NCBI GenBank assembly: GCA_002439875.1
Contig: DJQB01000025.1
Span: forward strand, 77,070 to 117,034
DNA from: Bacteroidales bacterium UBA6397
GTDB taxonomy: Bacteria > Bacteroidota > Bacteroidia > Bacteroidales > UBA932
Direction of reading: 5' to 3'
Length of the DNA stretch: 39,965 nucleotides
Positions 1 to 7,360 of the stretch are shown here, one piece after another (the first letter of the stretch is position 1; each line of letters starts with the position of its first letter). The notes under the pieces are model-generated. The model saw nothing but the letters and a program-made list of their open reading frames with translations, was not told the DNA's origin and made no database searches. The position numbers and the translations under genes were made by a program.

Positions 1-82
1 ATGTCGCCCAAGAGTGCAGGGAATCACTTCCTGGGAACGATTCTCGGATATATGTCGTCTTGGACACAGTGGGTTGAAGGGG

Positions 83-958
83 TTATCGACGGGGATGATG
101 GGTGAGGACTGATCGCTGCCAAGTGGAGGAGTCGATGTGGGTGTAGATCTCGGTGGTGGTGATCTGCTCGTGACCTAACATGTCTTGGACGACACGGAGG
201 TCGGCGCCGTTCTCGATCAGGTGGGTGGCGAAGGAGTGGCGGAAAGTGTGCGGAGAGATTTCCTTGTGGATGCCGGCCAGCATGGACTGACGTTTTACGA
301 TGGAGAACATCGAGACACGGCTCAGTGACTTGCCGAAGCGGTTCAGGAACAGGGTGTCATCAAACTCGGACGAAAAGGGGGCAGGTCTGACATCCAAGTA
401 GTTCCGGACTGCGGACACGGCCAGGTCCCCCATCGGGACTATGCGTTCCTTGTTGCCTTTGCCGATGACCCGGACAAAGGATTCATCAATGTAGACGCAG
501 GATATTCGTAAACCCACAGCCTCTGAGACACGCAGACCGCAGCCATAGAGAACCTCAAGTATAGCACGGTCACGCTTGCCGGTCCAGGTCGAAAGATCCA
601 CTGAATCCATTATGGCACCGACCTCATCGACAGACAGGACAGTGGGAAGATAACGGCCCATCTTGGGGGAATCGATCGGATCACAAGGGTTTTCCTTTCG
701 ATCTCCTTCCATGACAAGCCAATCGAAAAAAGATCGAAGCGAACTCAGGAAACGGGCCTGAGAACGCTTCGACAAAGTTTCACGGGACGAAAGATAGTCC
801 AGTATTTCCTGTGTGGCCACGTCCGCAGGTGCGGTGGTCACGACCGAGAAGAACTCCTTTACGTCAGATGAGTACGATGTCACCGTGTTGGGGGACATCG
901 CGCGCTCGATCTTCAGGTACGAGGAATATTCCTGTAATATTCTTTCTGTCAGGTTCAC
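83..958 (-). CDS. Tyrosine site-specific recombinase, XerC/XerD family
   Basis: This is a 291-residue tyrosine recombinase, the usual size for Xer proteins, which resolve chromosome dimers at dif together with FtsK. An N-terminal SAM-like core-binding domain covers about residues 1-90. The catalytic domain shows the full set of active residues: Arg143 in GLRVSE, Lys167 in GKGNKE, His237 and Arg240 in HTFRH, His263 in LGHEQ and the nucleophile Tyr272 in EIYTHI. The C-terminus (SVLTHHPR) resembles the XerD-type tail. It lies alone on the minus strand, 64 bp downstream of the M49 peptidase gene. No integrase-type arm-binding domain, att-like repeat or phage gene is nearby, so a housekeeping Xer role is favoured over an integrase. 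Whether it is XerC or XerD cannot be decided here, so no symbol is given. Confidence 0.9.
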   Translation of the reverse strand: MNLTERILQEYSSYLKIERAMSPNTVTSYSSDVKEFFSVVTTAPADVATQEILDYLSSRETLSKRSQARFLSSLRSFFDWLVMEGDRKENPCDPIDSPKMGRYLPTVLSVDEVGAIMDSVDLSTWTGKRDRAILEVLYGCGLRVSEAVGLRISCVYIDESFVRVIGKGNKERIVPMGDLAVSAVRNYLDVRPAPFSSEFDDTLFLNRFGKSLSRVSMFSIVKRQSMLAGIHKEISPHTFRHSFATHLIENGADLRVVQDMLGHEQITTTEIYTHIDSSTWQRSVLTHHPRR

Positions 959-999
959 TGTATTAATTCTTAAGTACTTTCGTCTCGACTGTCAAGTCG

Positions 1000-1020
1000 C
1001 TTCGACAGGATCAGCGACCA
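1000..1020 (+). repeat. Dispersed 20-bp intergenic repeat, copy 1
   Basis: The sequence CTTCGACAGGATCAGCGACC lies just beyond the stop codon of the M49 peptidase gene. Close copies (one to a few changes) occur at 29466-29485 and 32618-32638, always in the spacer beyond a gene end. This looks like a small intergenic repeat family; its function is unknown. Confidence 0.6.
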
Positions 1021-1022
1021 GG

Positions 1023-3026
1023 TTAAAGTGTACGATACCTTTTGCCGTAGTCAAGCTGCTGCCGGAGGTAGTTGTCGACGTACTCAATCTTATAGTCCAC
1101 AACCTTGCCGTCCTTCTCGACAGGGACGATGTCCGGATTGACGAATCCACCGTAAGGCTTGAGATTCAGTGCGGCGTACCTCTCCAGAACCTCCTTGTGG
1201 AGCTGAGGGTCAATGTTGACCGCATAGGTTTCCACGAGATTCTTTCCGGCAGCATAGTCACCCTCGGACTTGATTCTCTGGATCTCGGCTAGAAGCTCGG
1301 CGAACAGTCCGCGGAGAGCCTCGTAGTCATTAACGACAAAATAGGTCTTGCCGTCACGCATCTTCTTCTCGATGACACCGCGGGCAGCTCCCTTCTCGTA
1401 GCACCACTCGGCGATCAGCTTGCGGTTCTGCATGTGAGCCTCGGTGTTCTGCTTGCCAAGCTCGACACGAGTGAACTGCACGAACAGACCATTCCTTATG
1501 TAGTTTGAATATGCCGGCTTGTAGGCCTCGAGGTCAGGCATAATACCAAGTTCAACGAGTTTAGGGTCAGCCATATAATAAAGGCCGAACAGGTCAGCGC
1601 GTGCCTCCTCAAGGGTGGACTGGTACTCGCCGAGAGCCGTGGATGACACTCCCGGAAGGAGCTGTCCGGAACCGTGGCCAAGACACTCGTGGAGATCTGT
1701 GTGGATCTCATCGGTGTAAGAGCCGTACTTCTTGTAGGCATCGATCTCAGCCTGATCGTAAGCGAATTCGGTCAGAGTGCTCTTCGGCGACTCCTGGGCG
1801 GCGTAGTCGTAGGCGTGGGTGATGTTGGCGATGGTCACGGACTTGGAACCGTAGTCACGCCTGATCCAGTCGGCGTTAGGGAGGTTGATGCCGATAGGAG
1901 TGGCCGGATAGGTGGCTCCGGCAAGGGTGATGCCATCAACGACCTTGGCCGAGACACCCTTAACGTGAGGCTTTCGGAAACGCGGGTCAACAGGCGAGTT
2001 GTCCTCGAACCACTGCGCGTTGGCGCTCAGGACCTCGGTACGGGCCGATGCGGCTGAGTCCTTCATGTTCACGTAGCCCTCCCATGTGGCCTTGCGTCCA
2101 AGCGGATCATCGTAGTCCTCGATGAAGCCGTTGATAAAGTCTATCGTGCCTACGGTGTCCTGAACCCAATCCACATTGAAGTCATCCCATGTCTTCAGAT
2201 CACCAGTCCTGTAATATTCAATAAGGAGTCCGATGGCTTTCTTCTGAAGGTCGGTCTCGGCGACCTCGGCGGCCTTCTCAAGTTCAGCGCAGATCCTTTC
2301 AAGCGCCGGCCCGTAGATTCCGCCTACCTTCCACGGCTTCTCGACTACCTTGCCGTCCTCCTTGACTACCTTTGTGTTAAGACCGTATGAAATCGGGGTC
2401 TTGTCGTTCGGATCCATAAGGGAGTTGTAGTATTTCTCGACTTCCTCACGGGTCACTCCGTCATAGAAGTTCACAGCGGAAAGCTCAACGATGTCGCCTG
2501 TCTTGGAAGTTGAGCGACGCTGAGGGTAGATGTCCGGTGAATATATCACATCTAGCAGTTCGGCTGCCTTGTCACCGTCACCAACAGCCTCCATAAGGCT
2601 CTGGAAATATTCCCTCGGACACTCCGGGAAGAATTTGTCCTCGGAATAGTGGTGATGGATGCCGTTGGCGAAGAACAGCCTCTTGGCATAGACGGTGAAG
2701 TCCTGGAAATCAGCGCATTCACGGTCACCTTTATATCCATTGAGAATATCCTCGACCACATGCCTGATCGGGAGGTTCCACTTGCAGTACTGGTCCCATG
2801 TTATGTCGCGGCCCAGTTTGGCGGCCTCCGAGAGATGGTAGGCATATTCCTTCTGCCTCAGACTCAAGGCATCCCATCCGGGAACCTTGAAACGCATCAC
2901 CTTGATGTCGGCGAACTCATCCAGAAGGTAGTGGAATTCATTGTCCTGGGTTTTCTTTTCCCCTTGTCCGCACGAGCAGAGAGCCGCGGCTCCAATTGTG
3001 AGAATCATTTTCAATCCTGATTTCAT
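1023..3026 (-). CDS. Dipeptidyl-peptidase III-like M49 metallopeptidase, lipoprotein
   Basis: This 667-residue protein is a zinc-dependent exopeptidase of family M49, whose members release dipeptides from the N-terminus of oligopeptides. The zinc site is clear: HECLGH at residues 446-451 and the second motif EEARAD at 473-478. The motif has the HEXXGH spacing peculiar to M49, and its position matches the Bacteroides form of DPP III. The N-terminus has a hydrophobic stretch ending in ALCSC, a plausible lipobox with Cys19 as lipidated residue, so the enzyme is probably anchored in the periplasm or outer membrane. The gene is divergent from the C11 peptidase lipoprotein gene at 3206, which suggests a shared role in extracytoplasmic peptide breakdown (inference). 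A dispersed repeat lies directly after the stop. Confidence 0.92.
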   Translation of the reverse strand: MKSGLKMILTIGAAALCSCGQGEKKTQDNEFHYLLDEFADIKVMRFKVPGWDALSLRQKEYAYHLSEAAKLGRDITWDQYCKWNLPIRHVVEDILNGYKGDRECADFQDFTVYAKRLFFANGIHHHYSEDKFFPECPREYFQSLMEAVGDGDKAAELLDVIYSPDIYPQRRSTSKTGDIVELSAVNFYDGVTREEVEKYYNSLMDPNDKTPISYGLNTKVVKEDGKVVEKPWKVGGIYGPALERICAELEKAAEVAETDLQKKAIGLLIEYYRTGDLKTWDDFNVDWVQDTVGTIDFINGFIEDYDDPLGRKATWEGYVNMKDSAASARTEVLSANAQWFEDNSPVDPRFRKPHVKGVSAKVVDGITLAGATYPATPIGINLPNADWIRRDYGSKSVTIANITHAYDYAAQESPKSTLTEFAYDQAEIDAYKKYGSYTDEIHTDLHECLGHGSGQLLPGVSSTALGEYQSTLEEARADLFGLYYMADPKLVELGIMPDLEAYKPAYSNYIRNGLFVQFTRVELGKQNTEAHMQNRKLIAEWCYEKGAARGVIEKKMRDGKTYFVVNDYEALRGLFAELLAEIQRIKSEGDYAAGKNLVETYAVNIDPQLHKEVLERYAALNLKPYGGFVNPDIVPVEKDGKVVDYKIEYVDNYLRQQLDYGKRYRTL

Positions 3027-3100
3027 AACTAATTATGTTTCTTTATTTGAAGATATTCATTAATCAGATTGTAAATATAGTCATTATTCGGGAATTTCCG

Positions 3101-3108
3101 TATATTTG
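3101..3108 (+). promoter_or_regulatory. Bacteroidetes-type -7 element before the C11 peptidase gene
   Basis: TATATTTG matches the TAnnTTTG -7 consensus of the Bacteroidetes primary sigma factor. I see no convincing TTTG -33 element about 19 bp upstream. Transcription from here would give a leader of about 90 nt. Confidence 0.55.
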
Positions 3109-3163
3109 CCAACCGGCGCTACGATGGTAAGCGCGGAAGATTAAGGTTGGTAACCTTTAAAGG
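3109..3163 (+). promoter_or_regulatory. Structured 5' leader of the C11 peptidase gene
   Basis: The leader has CCAACC (3109-3114) pairing with GGTTGG (3145-3150), enclosing GCGCT (3116-3120) paired with AGCGC (3130-3134). GGTT at 3145-3148 could instead pair with AACC at 3152-3155, which excludes the outer stem, and a CCTTTAAAGG palindrome follows at 3154-3163. I do not recognise a known riboswitch class. The regulatory reading is an inference from the pairing alone. Confidence 0.35.
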
Positions 3164-3205
3164 ACTACTTATTCCGGCATCGGAAACAAATTGTAAAGAC
3201 AAACT

Positions 3206-4540
3206 ATGAACATCACAAAGTCAATCGCAGGATTGGTCGCGGCGGCACTCCTTATGCTGGTGGCTGTCGGATGCGAAAAGGACAAGACAATCCAGCCGGA
3301 CTGCGGAAATAGGAAAGTGCTCCTTTTCTACGAATGCGGATTCAACAATCTTACCTCCTACCTCAAGGAAAACATGGATGACAATGAGACAGGCCTTGTG
3401 GCCGGCTATATCCCCTATGAGTACGGAGATGTACTGCTGGTGTACTCCAGACTAGCGAAATCATCATTCAACTACACCCCGGTGAAGTCCTATCTCAGAC
3501 GACTTTACAAAAGCGTAGACGGGAAGTTCATCTCCGACACCCTTACGACTTTCGACGAAGAGACAGTGGCGGCTTCAGCTTCGACAATGCGTGAGGTGTT
3601 GACCTACGTCAAGGACGAATTCCCGGCCAAGGGCTACGGGCTTGTCTTCTCCTCTCACGGATCGGGATGGCTTCCGGCAGGCTATTTCTCAGAGCCAAGC
3701 AGATTTGAGAATGATCACAAGGGCGAAGTCAAAGTTCATGGAACGGTTCATCTCCGAGCCGAAGGAAATGCGACCGCCATCAAAAGGCTTCCTGTTCCGG
3801 TCGGAAACCTTGCCGACACAGACCCGTACTACGGAATGACCAAATCAATCGGGCAGGATGCCATCAGTAAATCCTACTACGGACATGAGATGAGTGTCAG
3901 CGAATTCGCGGGTGCCATACCATACCATCTGGACTACATTCTCTTCGACATGTGCTACACTGCCGGAGTCGAAGTGGCCTACGCCCTCAAGGACAAGGCC
4001 GACTACCTTGGACTCTCCCCAACAGAAGTGCTCGCAGATGGAATGTTTGACTACACAAAGATCACTTCGTTCCTTTTAAACAGGGAGACACCTGACTTTG
4101 CAGGACTCTTCAAAGACTCTTTCGAGAGGTATGACAAACAAAGCGGAGTTTACCGTTCCTCGACTGTCAACCTCGTCAGGACAAGCGGATTGGACAACCT
4201 CGCAAAAGTCTGCGCAAGGATGATCAATGAATATGCCGACGCAATCTCCGCCGCACCCGCCAATGACATCCAAGGCTACTACAGGAACAACCGCCACTAC
4301 TTCTATGATCTCGTGGACATCTTCGGAAAATGCGGGGTGTCAAAAGCCGACCTCGAGGACCTGAACAAGGCCGTCGACGGCTGCGTCATCTACAAGAACA
4401 CTACTGCAAGTTTTATGGAGGAATTCGACATAAAGGAATATTCCGGCTTCAGCATGTACCTCCCGTGCGCCGGTACGCCTCTACTTGATTTCTATTATAA
4501 GGAGGAAGATTGGAACCATGCGGTCGGGCTGGTGGAGTAG
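3206..4540 (+). CDS. Clostripain-like cysteine peptidase (family C11), lipoprotein
   Basis: This 444-residue protein belongs to the caspase-hemoglobinase-fold family C11, related to clostripain. The likely catalytic dyad is visible: His151 in FSSHGSGW and Cys250 in LFDMCYTAG, each preceded by the hydrophobic strand typical of the clan. The signal peptide ends in LVAVGC, so Cys23 should be lipidated and the protein exported to the cell envelope. Clan CD peptidases of this family generally cleave after Arg or Lys; specificity here is not shown. The gene starts divergently from the M49 peptidase and has its own -7 element and a structured leader. The last gene-proximal motif, SGFSMYLP, matches the usual end of C11 domains. 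Confidence 0.88.
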   Translation: MNITKSIAGLVAAALLMLVAVGCEKDKTIQPDCGNRKVLLFYECGFNNLTSYLKENMDDNETGLVAGYIPYEYGDVLLVYSRLAKSSFNYTPVKSYLRRLYKSVDGKFISDTLTTFDEETVAASASTMREVLTYVKDEFPAKGYGLVFSSHGSGWLPAGYFSEPSRFENDHKGEVKVHGTVHLRAEGNATAIKRLPVPVGNLADTDPYYGMTKSIGQDAISKSYYGHEMSVSEFAGAIPYHLDYILFDMCYTAGVEVAYALKDKADYLGLSPTEVLADGMFDYTKITSFLLNRETPDFAGLFKDSFERYDKQSGVYRSSTVNLVRTSGLDNLAKVCARMINEYADAISAAPANDIQGYYRNNRHYFYDLVDIFGKCGVSKADLEDLNKAVDGCVIYKNTTASFMEEFDIKEYSGFSMYLPCAGTPLLDFYYKEEDWNHAVGLVE

Positions 4541-4581
4541 GCCCTCAGGAAAGTAATTCCGGAGAATTCTGCGCTTGGCTT

Positions 4582-4612
4582 TTTGCCTATTCACAAAATA
4601 TTCCTATCTTTG
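4582..4612 (+). promoter_or_regulatory. Promoter of rplY-pth
   Basis: TTTG at 4582-4585 is followed after exactly 19 bp by TATCTTTG at 4605-4612. This is a full match to the Bacteroidetes -33/-7 promoter and would drive rplY and probably pth. Confidence 0.8.
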
Positions 4613-4624
4613 CGCCGCAATTAC

Positions 4625-4673
4625 AAAGCGCTCCGGCGCTTTTGGTGCAATGGGATTCCGGGCGATCCGGAAT
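4625..4673 (+). promoter_or_regulatory. Two tandem hairpins in the rplY leader
   Basis: Hairpin 1 is AAAGCGC (4625-4631), loop TCCG, GCGCTTT (4636-4642). Hairpin 2 is ATTCCGG (4655-4661), loop GCGAT, CCGGAAT (4667-4673). Both have perfect seven-base-pair stems and lie between the promoter and the start codon. Autoregulation by the ribosomal protein is possible but is only an inference. Confidence 0.45.
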
Positions 4674-4701
4674 TGAGTAACACATTTTAAACAACAAAAC
4701 A

Positions 4702-5355
4702 ATGAAGCATTTTGAGCTTAACGGCAAAGTCCGTGAAGTCGGCAACAAGGCCGTCATCAAAGCTATCCGCAGACAGGGTCTTGTTCCTTGCAACCTCTAC
4801 GGAGCCGGGGTTGAGAACGTTCTCTTCACCGTTAGTGAAAGGGATCTTATGGGCATCACCCACACTCCCGCATCTTTTATCATTGACATCAAACTTGACA
4901 ACGGCAAGGCTTACACAGCTGTCGTTCACGAACTTCAATACCATCCGGTGAAGGACAACTGCCTGCACGCAGATTTCCTCGCCGTTTCCGAGGACAAGCC
5001 TGTGACCATAAAGGTTCCGGTTGTCGTGAGCGGTCACCCGATCGGAGTGCAGAGAGGTGGTAAGTTCGTCCTTGTCAGCAGAGAGGTACGCATCAGCGCC
5101 CTGATGAAGGATCTTCCTGACACAATCAACATCGACGTGACCAAACTCGACATCGAGAAGCGCATCGTGGCCGGAGACCTCAAGATTGAGAACGTGACTG
5201 TCGTCACCCCTAAGCCGACCATCATCTGCGCCGTGAAGTCAACACGTCAGATCGCGGCTCAACTCGCACACGAGGAGAAGATGGAAGGTGCCGAAGAGCA
5301 TGAGACTGAGACTACGACTACTGAGGAGACTGCTGAGCCAGCTGCCACTGAATAA
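4702..5355 (+). CDS. rplY: 50S ribosomal protein L25 (Ctc-type, long form)
   Basis: This 217-residue protein is the long TL5/CTC form of L25, which binds 5S rRNA in the central protuberance of the 50S subunit. The N-terminal 5S-binding domain spans about residues 1-90, with the typical phrase RRQGLVPCNLYG and the HELQYHPVK motif. The C-terminal beta domain runs to about residue 185. A low-complexity acidic Glu/Thr-rich tail follows (about 190-217). The gene has a full Bacteroidetes promoter and a leader with two hairpins. The peptidyl-tRNA hydrolase gene follows 31 bp after the stop, the common rplY-pth order in bacteria, so the two are likely cotranscribed. Confidence 0.95.
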   Translation: MKHFELNGKVREVGNKAVIKAIRRQGLVPCNLYGAGVENVLFTVSERDLMGITHTPASFIIDIKLDNGKAYTAVVHELQYHPVKDNCLHADFLAVSEDKPVTIKVPVVVSGHPIGVQRGGKFVLVSREVRISALMKDLPDTINIDVTKLDIEKRIVAGDLKIENVTVVTPKPTIICAVKSTRQIAAQLAHEEKMEGAEEHETETTTTEETAEPAATE

Positions 5356-5386
5356 ACCGGCTCGGGACTCTGAAAAAGACACTGGT

Positions 5387-5974
5387 ATGAACTATCTTGT
5401 CGCAGGATTGGGAAACATCGGCGCCGAGTACGCTTCAACCAGACATAACATGGGGTTTATGGTGTTGGATGCCTGGGCACAGGCATCCAACGTTGTTTTT
5501 AAGACGGAACGTTACGGGGACGTGGCGGAGATTTCGTTCAAAGGTCGGAAGTTCTATCTCCTGAAGCCTTCCACCTATATGAATCTCAGCGGCAACGCTG
5601 TTCGTTACTGGATGGACAGACTCAAACTGCCTCTTGAGAATCTCATTGTGGTCTGTGACGATCTGAACCTTCCGTTCGGAACGGTAAGGATGCGCAAGAA
5701 TGGAAGCGACGGCGGACATAACGGACTGAAGGACATCCAGGCCAGGCTGGAGTCCACACAATGGGCCAGGATAAGGATAGGGATAGGCAACAATTTCTCC
5801 CGTGGAGCCCAGGTTGACTATGTGATCGGAGAACTTACGGCGGATGAGAAGACTGCTGTCCCGGAAATATGTGGAAGAGTGATCGAAGGGATCAAGAATT
5901 TTTCCACGATCGGACCGGACAGAGCGATGAACATGCTCAACGTCAAGCCTAAAAAAGACGAAAAAGGGGCATAA
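5387..5974 (+). CDS. pth: Peptidyl-tRNA hydrolase
   Basis: The product recycles peptidyl-tRNA by cleaving the ester bond between peptide and tRNA. I chose the ATG at 5387, giving 195 residues, because the family begins at MNYLVAGLGN. A longer reading frame from 5288 would overlap rplY and add a non-homologous Arg/Leu-rich stretch. Key residues are visible: Asn10 in GLGN, His20 in STRHN, the substrate-binding STYMNLSG segment, Asp91 in CDDLNLPFG and the GGHNGLK motif. Length and motifs are normal. It sits 31 bp behind rplY on the same strand. Confidence 0.95.
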   Translation: MNYLVAGLGNIGAEYASTRHNMGFMVLDAWAQASNVVFKTERYGDVAEISFKGRKFYLLKPSTYMNLSGNAVRYWMDRLKLPLENLIVVCDDLNLPFGTVRMRKNGSDGGHNGLKDIQARLESTQWARIRIGIGNNFSRGAQVDYVIGELTADEKTAVPEICGRVIEGIKNFSTIGPDRAMNMLNVKPKKDEKGA

Positions 5975-6008
5975 AGCGTCAGAAAGCCAGCCTTTTTTGA
6001 CCGAAATA

Positions 6009-6038
6009 TTTGTTAATTACATTTTTTTACATAACTTG
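6009..6038 (+). promoter_or_regulatory. Promoter of the H1-like gene
   Basis: TTTG at 6009-6012 is followed after 19 bp by TAACTTG at 6032-6038, one T short of the TAnnTTTG consensus. The leader to the ATG at 6110 would be about 65 nt and is AT-rich. Confidence 0.55.
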
Positions 6039-6109
6039 CATTCACATTTTGAGACGATTACATTTTTTATTACATTAATAATCCAACTATTCATTTAAAT
6101 TAGAACGAA

Positions 6110-6286
6110 ATGGAGAATCTTGTCGCTAAAATCAAGGAGGAGCTCAATGTTTTCGTAGAGAACGCTGAAGCTCAGGTAGAAAAGGGTAACAAGGCCGCTG
6201 GTGCCCGCGCCCGCAAAGCCGCTCTCGAGCTTATGAAGGATCTTAAGGAATTCAGAAAGGTTTCCGTGGAAGAGTCCAAGAAGTAA
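6110..6286 (+). CDS. Histone H1-like DNA-binding protein (Hc1-type), 58 aa
   Basis: This short gene encodes a 58-residue, Lys/Ala/Glu-rich, almost entirely helical protein starting MENLVAKIKEELNVFVENA and ending FRKVSVEESKK. It matches in size and composition the small histone H1-like proteins (Hc1 type) found throughout Bacteroidota, where they are abundant and thought to act on nucleoid structure. It has its own promoter with AT-rich leader and is followed 10 bp after its stop by a 15-bp perfect terminator hairpin, so it is a monocistronic and probably highly expressed gene. DNA binding is inferred from the family, not from a motif. Confidence 0.85.
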   Translation: MENLVAKIKEELNVFVENAEAQVEKGNKAAGARARKAALELMKDLKEFRKVSVEESKK

Positions 6287-6296
6287 GAAACAGGAC

Positions 6297-6336
6297 AAAA
6301 AAGGGAGGCAATGTTTCACACTTGCCTCCCTTTTTT
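6297..6336 (+). terminator. Strong rho-independent terminator after the H1-like gene
   Basis: A perfect 15-bp inverted repeat has arms 6297-6311 (six A, then GGGAGGCAA) and 6322-6336 (TTGCCTCCC, then six T), with a 10-nt loop. The A and T tracts at the ends would let it work on both strands. Confidence 0.9.
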
Positions 6337-6450
6337 ATCCTCCTCCCATATCTCACGCATCATTCAGATCTATACGACCGAAGTGGTTCGTGGAATTCTT
6401 TGCCTGTGCCCCTTGGGTTGTCACGGAGGGACTGGAGGTTGAAGGAACAA

Positions 6451-6476
6451 GCAAAGAGCTGCTAGTAGCTCTTTGC
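6451..6476 (-). terminator. Hairpin spanning the tpiA stop codon
   Basis: A 26-bp dyad has arms GCAAAGAGCTGCT and AGTAGCTCTTTGC, which pair at 12 of 13 positions with one mismatch in the DNA. It includes the last codons and the TAG stop of tpiA. On the minus strand it is followed by TTGTTCCTTC, only moderately U-rich. It is the best candidate for the tpiA terminator or 3'-end stabiliser. Confidence 0.55.
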
Positions 6477-7217
6477 AATGGCGATGAAGTCGTCAACCTT
6501 GAGAGCGGCTCCACCGATGAGGCCACCATCGATGTCCTTCTGGGCGAAGAGTTCCTTGGCGTTGGATGGCTTGCAGCTCCCACCATAGAGGATGGTCGTG
6601 TCCTCGGCCACGGTCTCACCGAACTTCTCTGCCAGCACCTTGCGAATGCAGGCGTGAATCTCCTCAGCCTGCTCTGCTGAAGCAGTCTTTCCTGTACCGA
6701 TGGCCCAAACAGGCTCGTAAGCCACGATTATCTTGGACATGTCCTCGGCGGTGAAGTTGTAAAGGACATTCTTGATCTGTTCGGTAACGACAGCGAAATG
6801 CTTTCCGGCCTCTCTCTGCTCAAGGTTCTCACCAACGCAAAGGATGACACCAAGACCAGCCGCAAGTGCGAGTTTTGTCTTCTCGACGAGCTTCCCGTCA
6901 GTCTCGCCATAGTACTGTCTCCGCTCGGAGTGTCCGAGGATCGTCCACTGGCAACCGACGGAAGTCAGCATGTTCACAGCGACTTCTCCCGTGTAGGCGC
7001 CCTTCTCATGATCAGCGCAGTTCTGGGCCGAAAGCTCAACCTTCGATCCTTTGAGAGCATCTGCAACCGATGAAAGATGTGTGAATGGAGGGGCTACGAT
7101 AAGTCCTACATTCTCTGGAGTCTCAACTGACTTGGCGGCCACTGCCTTCGCAAGTTCAACGCCTTCCTGGAGAGTTGTGTTCATCTTCCAGTTTCCGGCA
7201 ACGATTTTCTTTCTCAT
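6462..7217 (-). CDS. tpiA: Triosephosphate isomerase
   Basis: The product interconverts dihydroxyacetone phosphate and glyceraldehyde 3-phosphate in glycolysis and gluconeogenesis. At 251 residues it has the normal TIM-barrel length. Catalytic residues are in place: Lys11 in AGNWKMN, His96 in LGHSERR and Glu168 in AYEPVWAIGTGK. The phosphate-binding LYGGSCKPSNA and GGLIGGAALK segments are near the C-terminus; the usual family sequence has GGSV where this has GGSC. The gene is transcribed divergently from tyrS. Confidence 0.97.
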   Translation of the reverse strand: MRKKIVAGNWKMNTTLQEGVELAKAVAAKSVETPENVGLIVAPPFTHLSSVADALKGSKVELSAQNCADHEKGAYTGEVAVNMLTSVGCQWTILGHSERRQYYGETDGKLVEKTKLALAAGLGVILCVGENLEQREAGKHFAVVTEQIKNVLYNFTAEDMSKIIVAYEPVWAIGTGKTASAEQAEEIHACIRKVLAEKFGETVAEDTTILYGGSCKPSNAKELFAQKDIDGGLIGGAALKVDDFIAIAKSY

Positions 7218-7257
7218 ATTCGTTAATCTTTAAACTGTTTATTTCGTTTTCAGCCTG

Positions 7258-7265
7258 CAAATTTA
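7258..7265 (-). promoter_or_regulatory. -7 element of tpiA
   Basis: On the minus strand this reads TAAATTTG, matching TAnnTTTG, and lies 41 bp before the tpiA start. No good -33 element is seen. It lies 13 bp from the oppositely directed tyrS -7 element. Confidence 0.5.
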
Positions 7266-7278
7266 CATTATTTTTGCC

Positions 7279-7286
7279 TAACTTTG
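7279..7286 (+). promoter_or_regulatory. -7 element of tyrS
   Basis: TAACTTTG matches TAnnTTTG and would give a leader of about 65 nt before the ATG at 7361. No clear TTTG is found 19 bp upstream. Confidence 0.5.
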
Positions 7287-7360
7287 CTTAAATTTAGTGT
7301 GAAAATGAGGAAACGCCCGGAACAACACTGAAAAGGTTGAAAATAAAAACACATCATACA

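Noticed and set aside
1..105. Open plus-strand frame from the first base to a TGA at 103-105
   Set aside because: It covers only 34 codons, overlaps the recombinase gene end by 23 bp and shows no recognisable motif. It could be the end of a gene outside the window, but this cannot be supported.
83..958. Phage or integrative-element integrase
   Set aside because: No att repeats or phage or mobilisation genes are nearby; the size and C-terminal tail fit housekeeping Xer proteins.
813..1292. 159-codon plus-strand frame across the recombinase start and M49 peptidase end
   Set aside because: It overlaps two clear genes on the other strand and has no family features.
5957..5998. Terminator after pth from GACG/CGTC and AAAAAGG/CCTTTTT pairs
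   Set aside because: Pairing is short and broken, and the loop is long; it is not convincing as a terminator.
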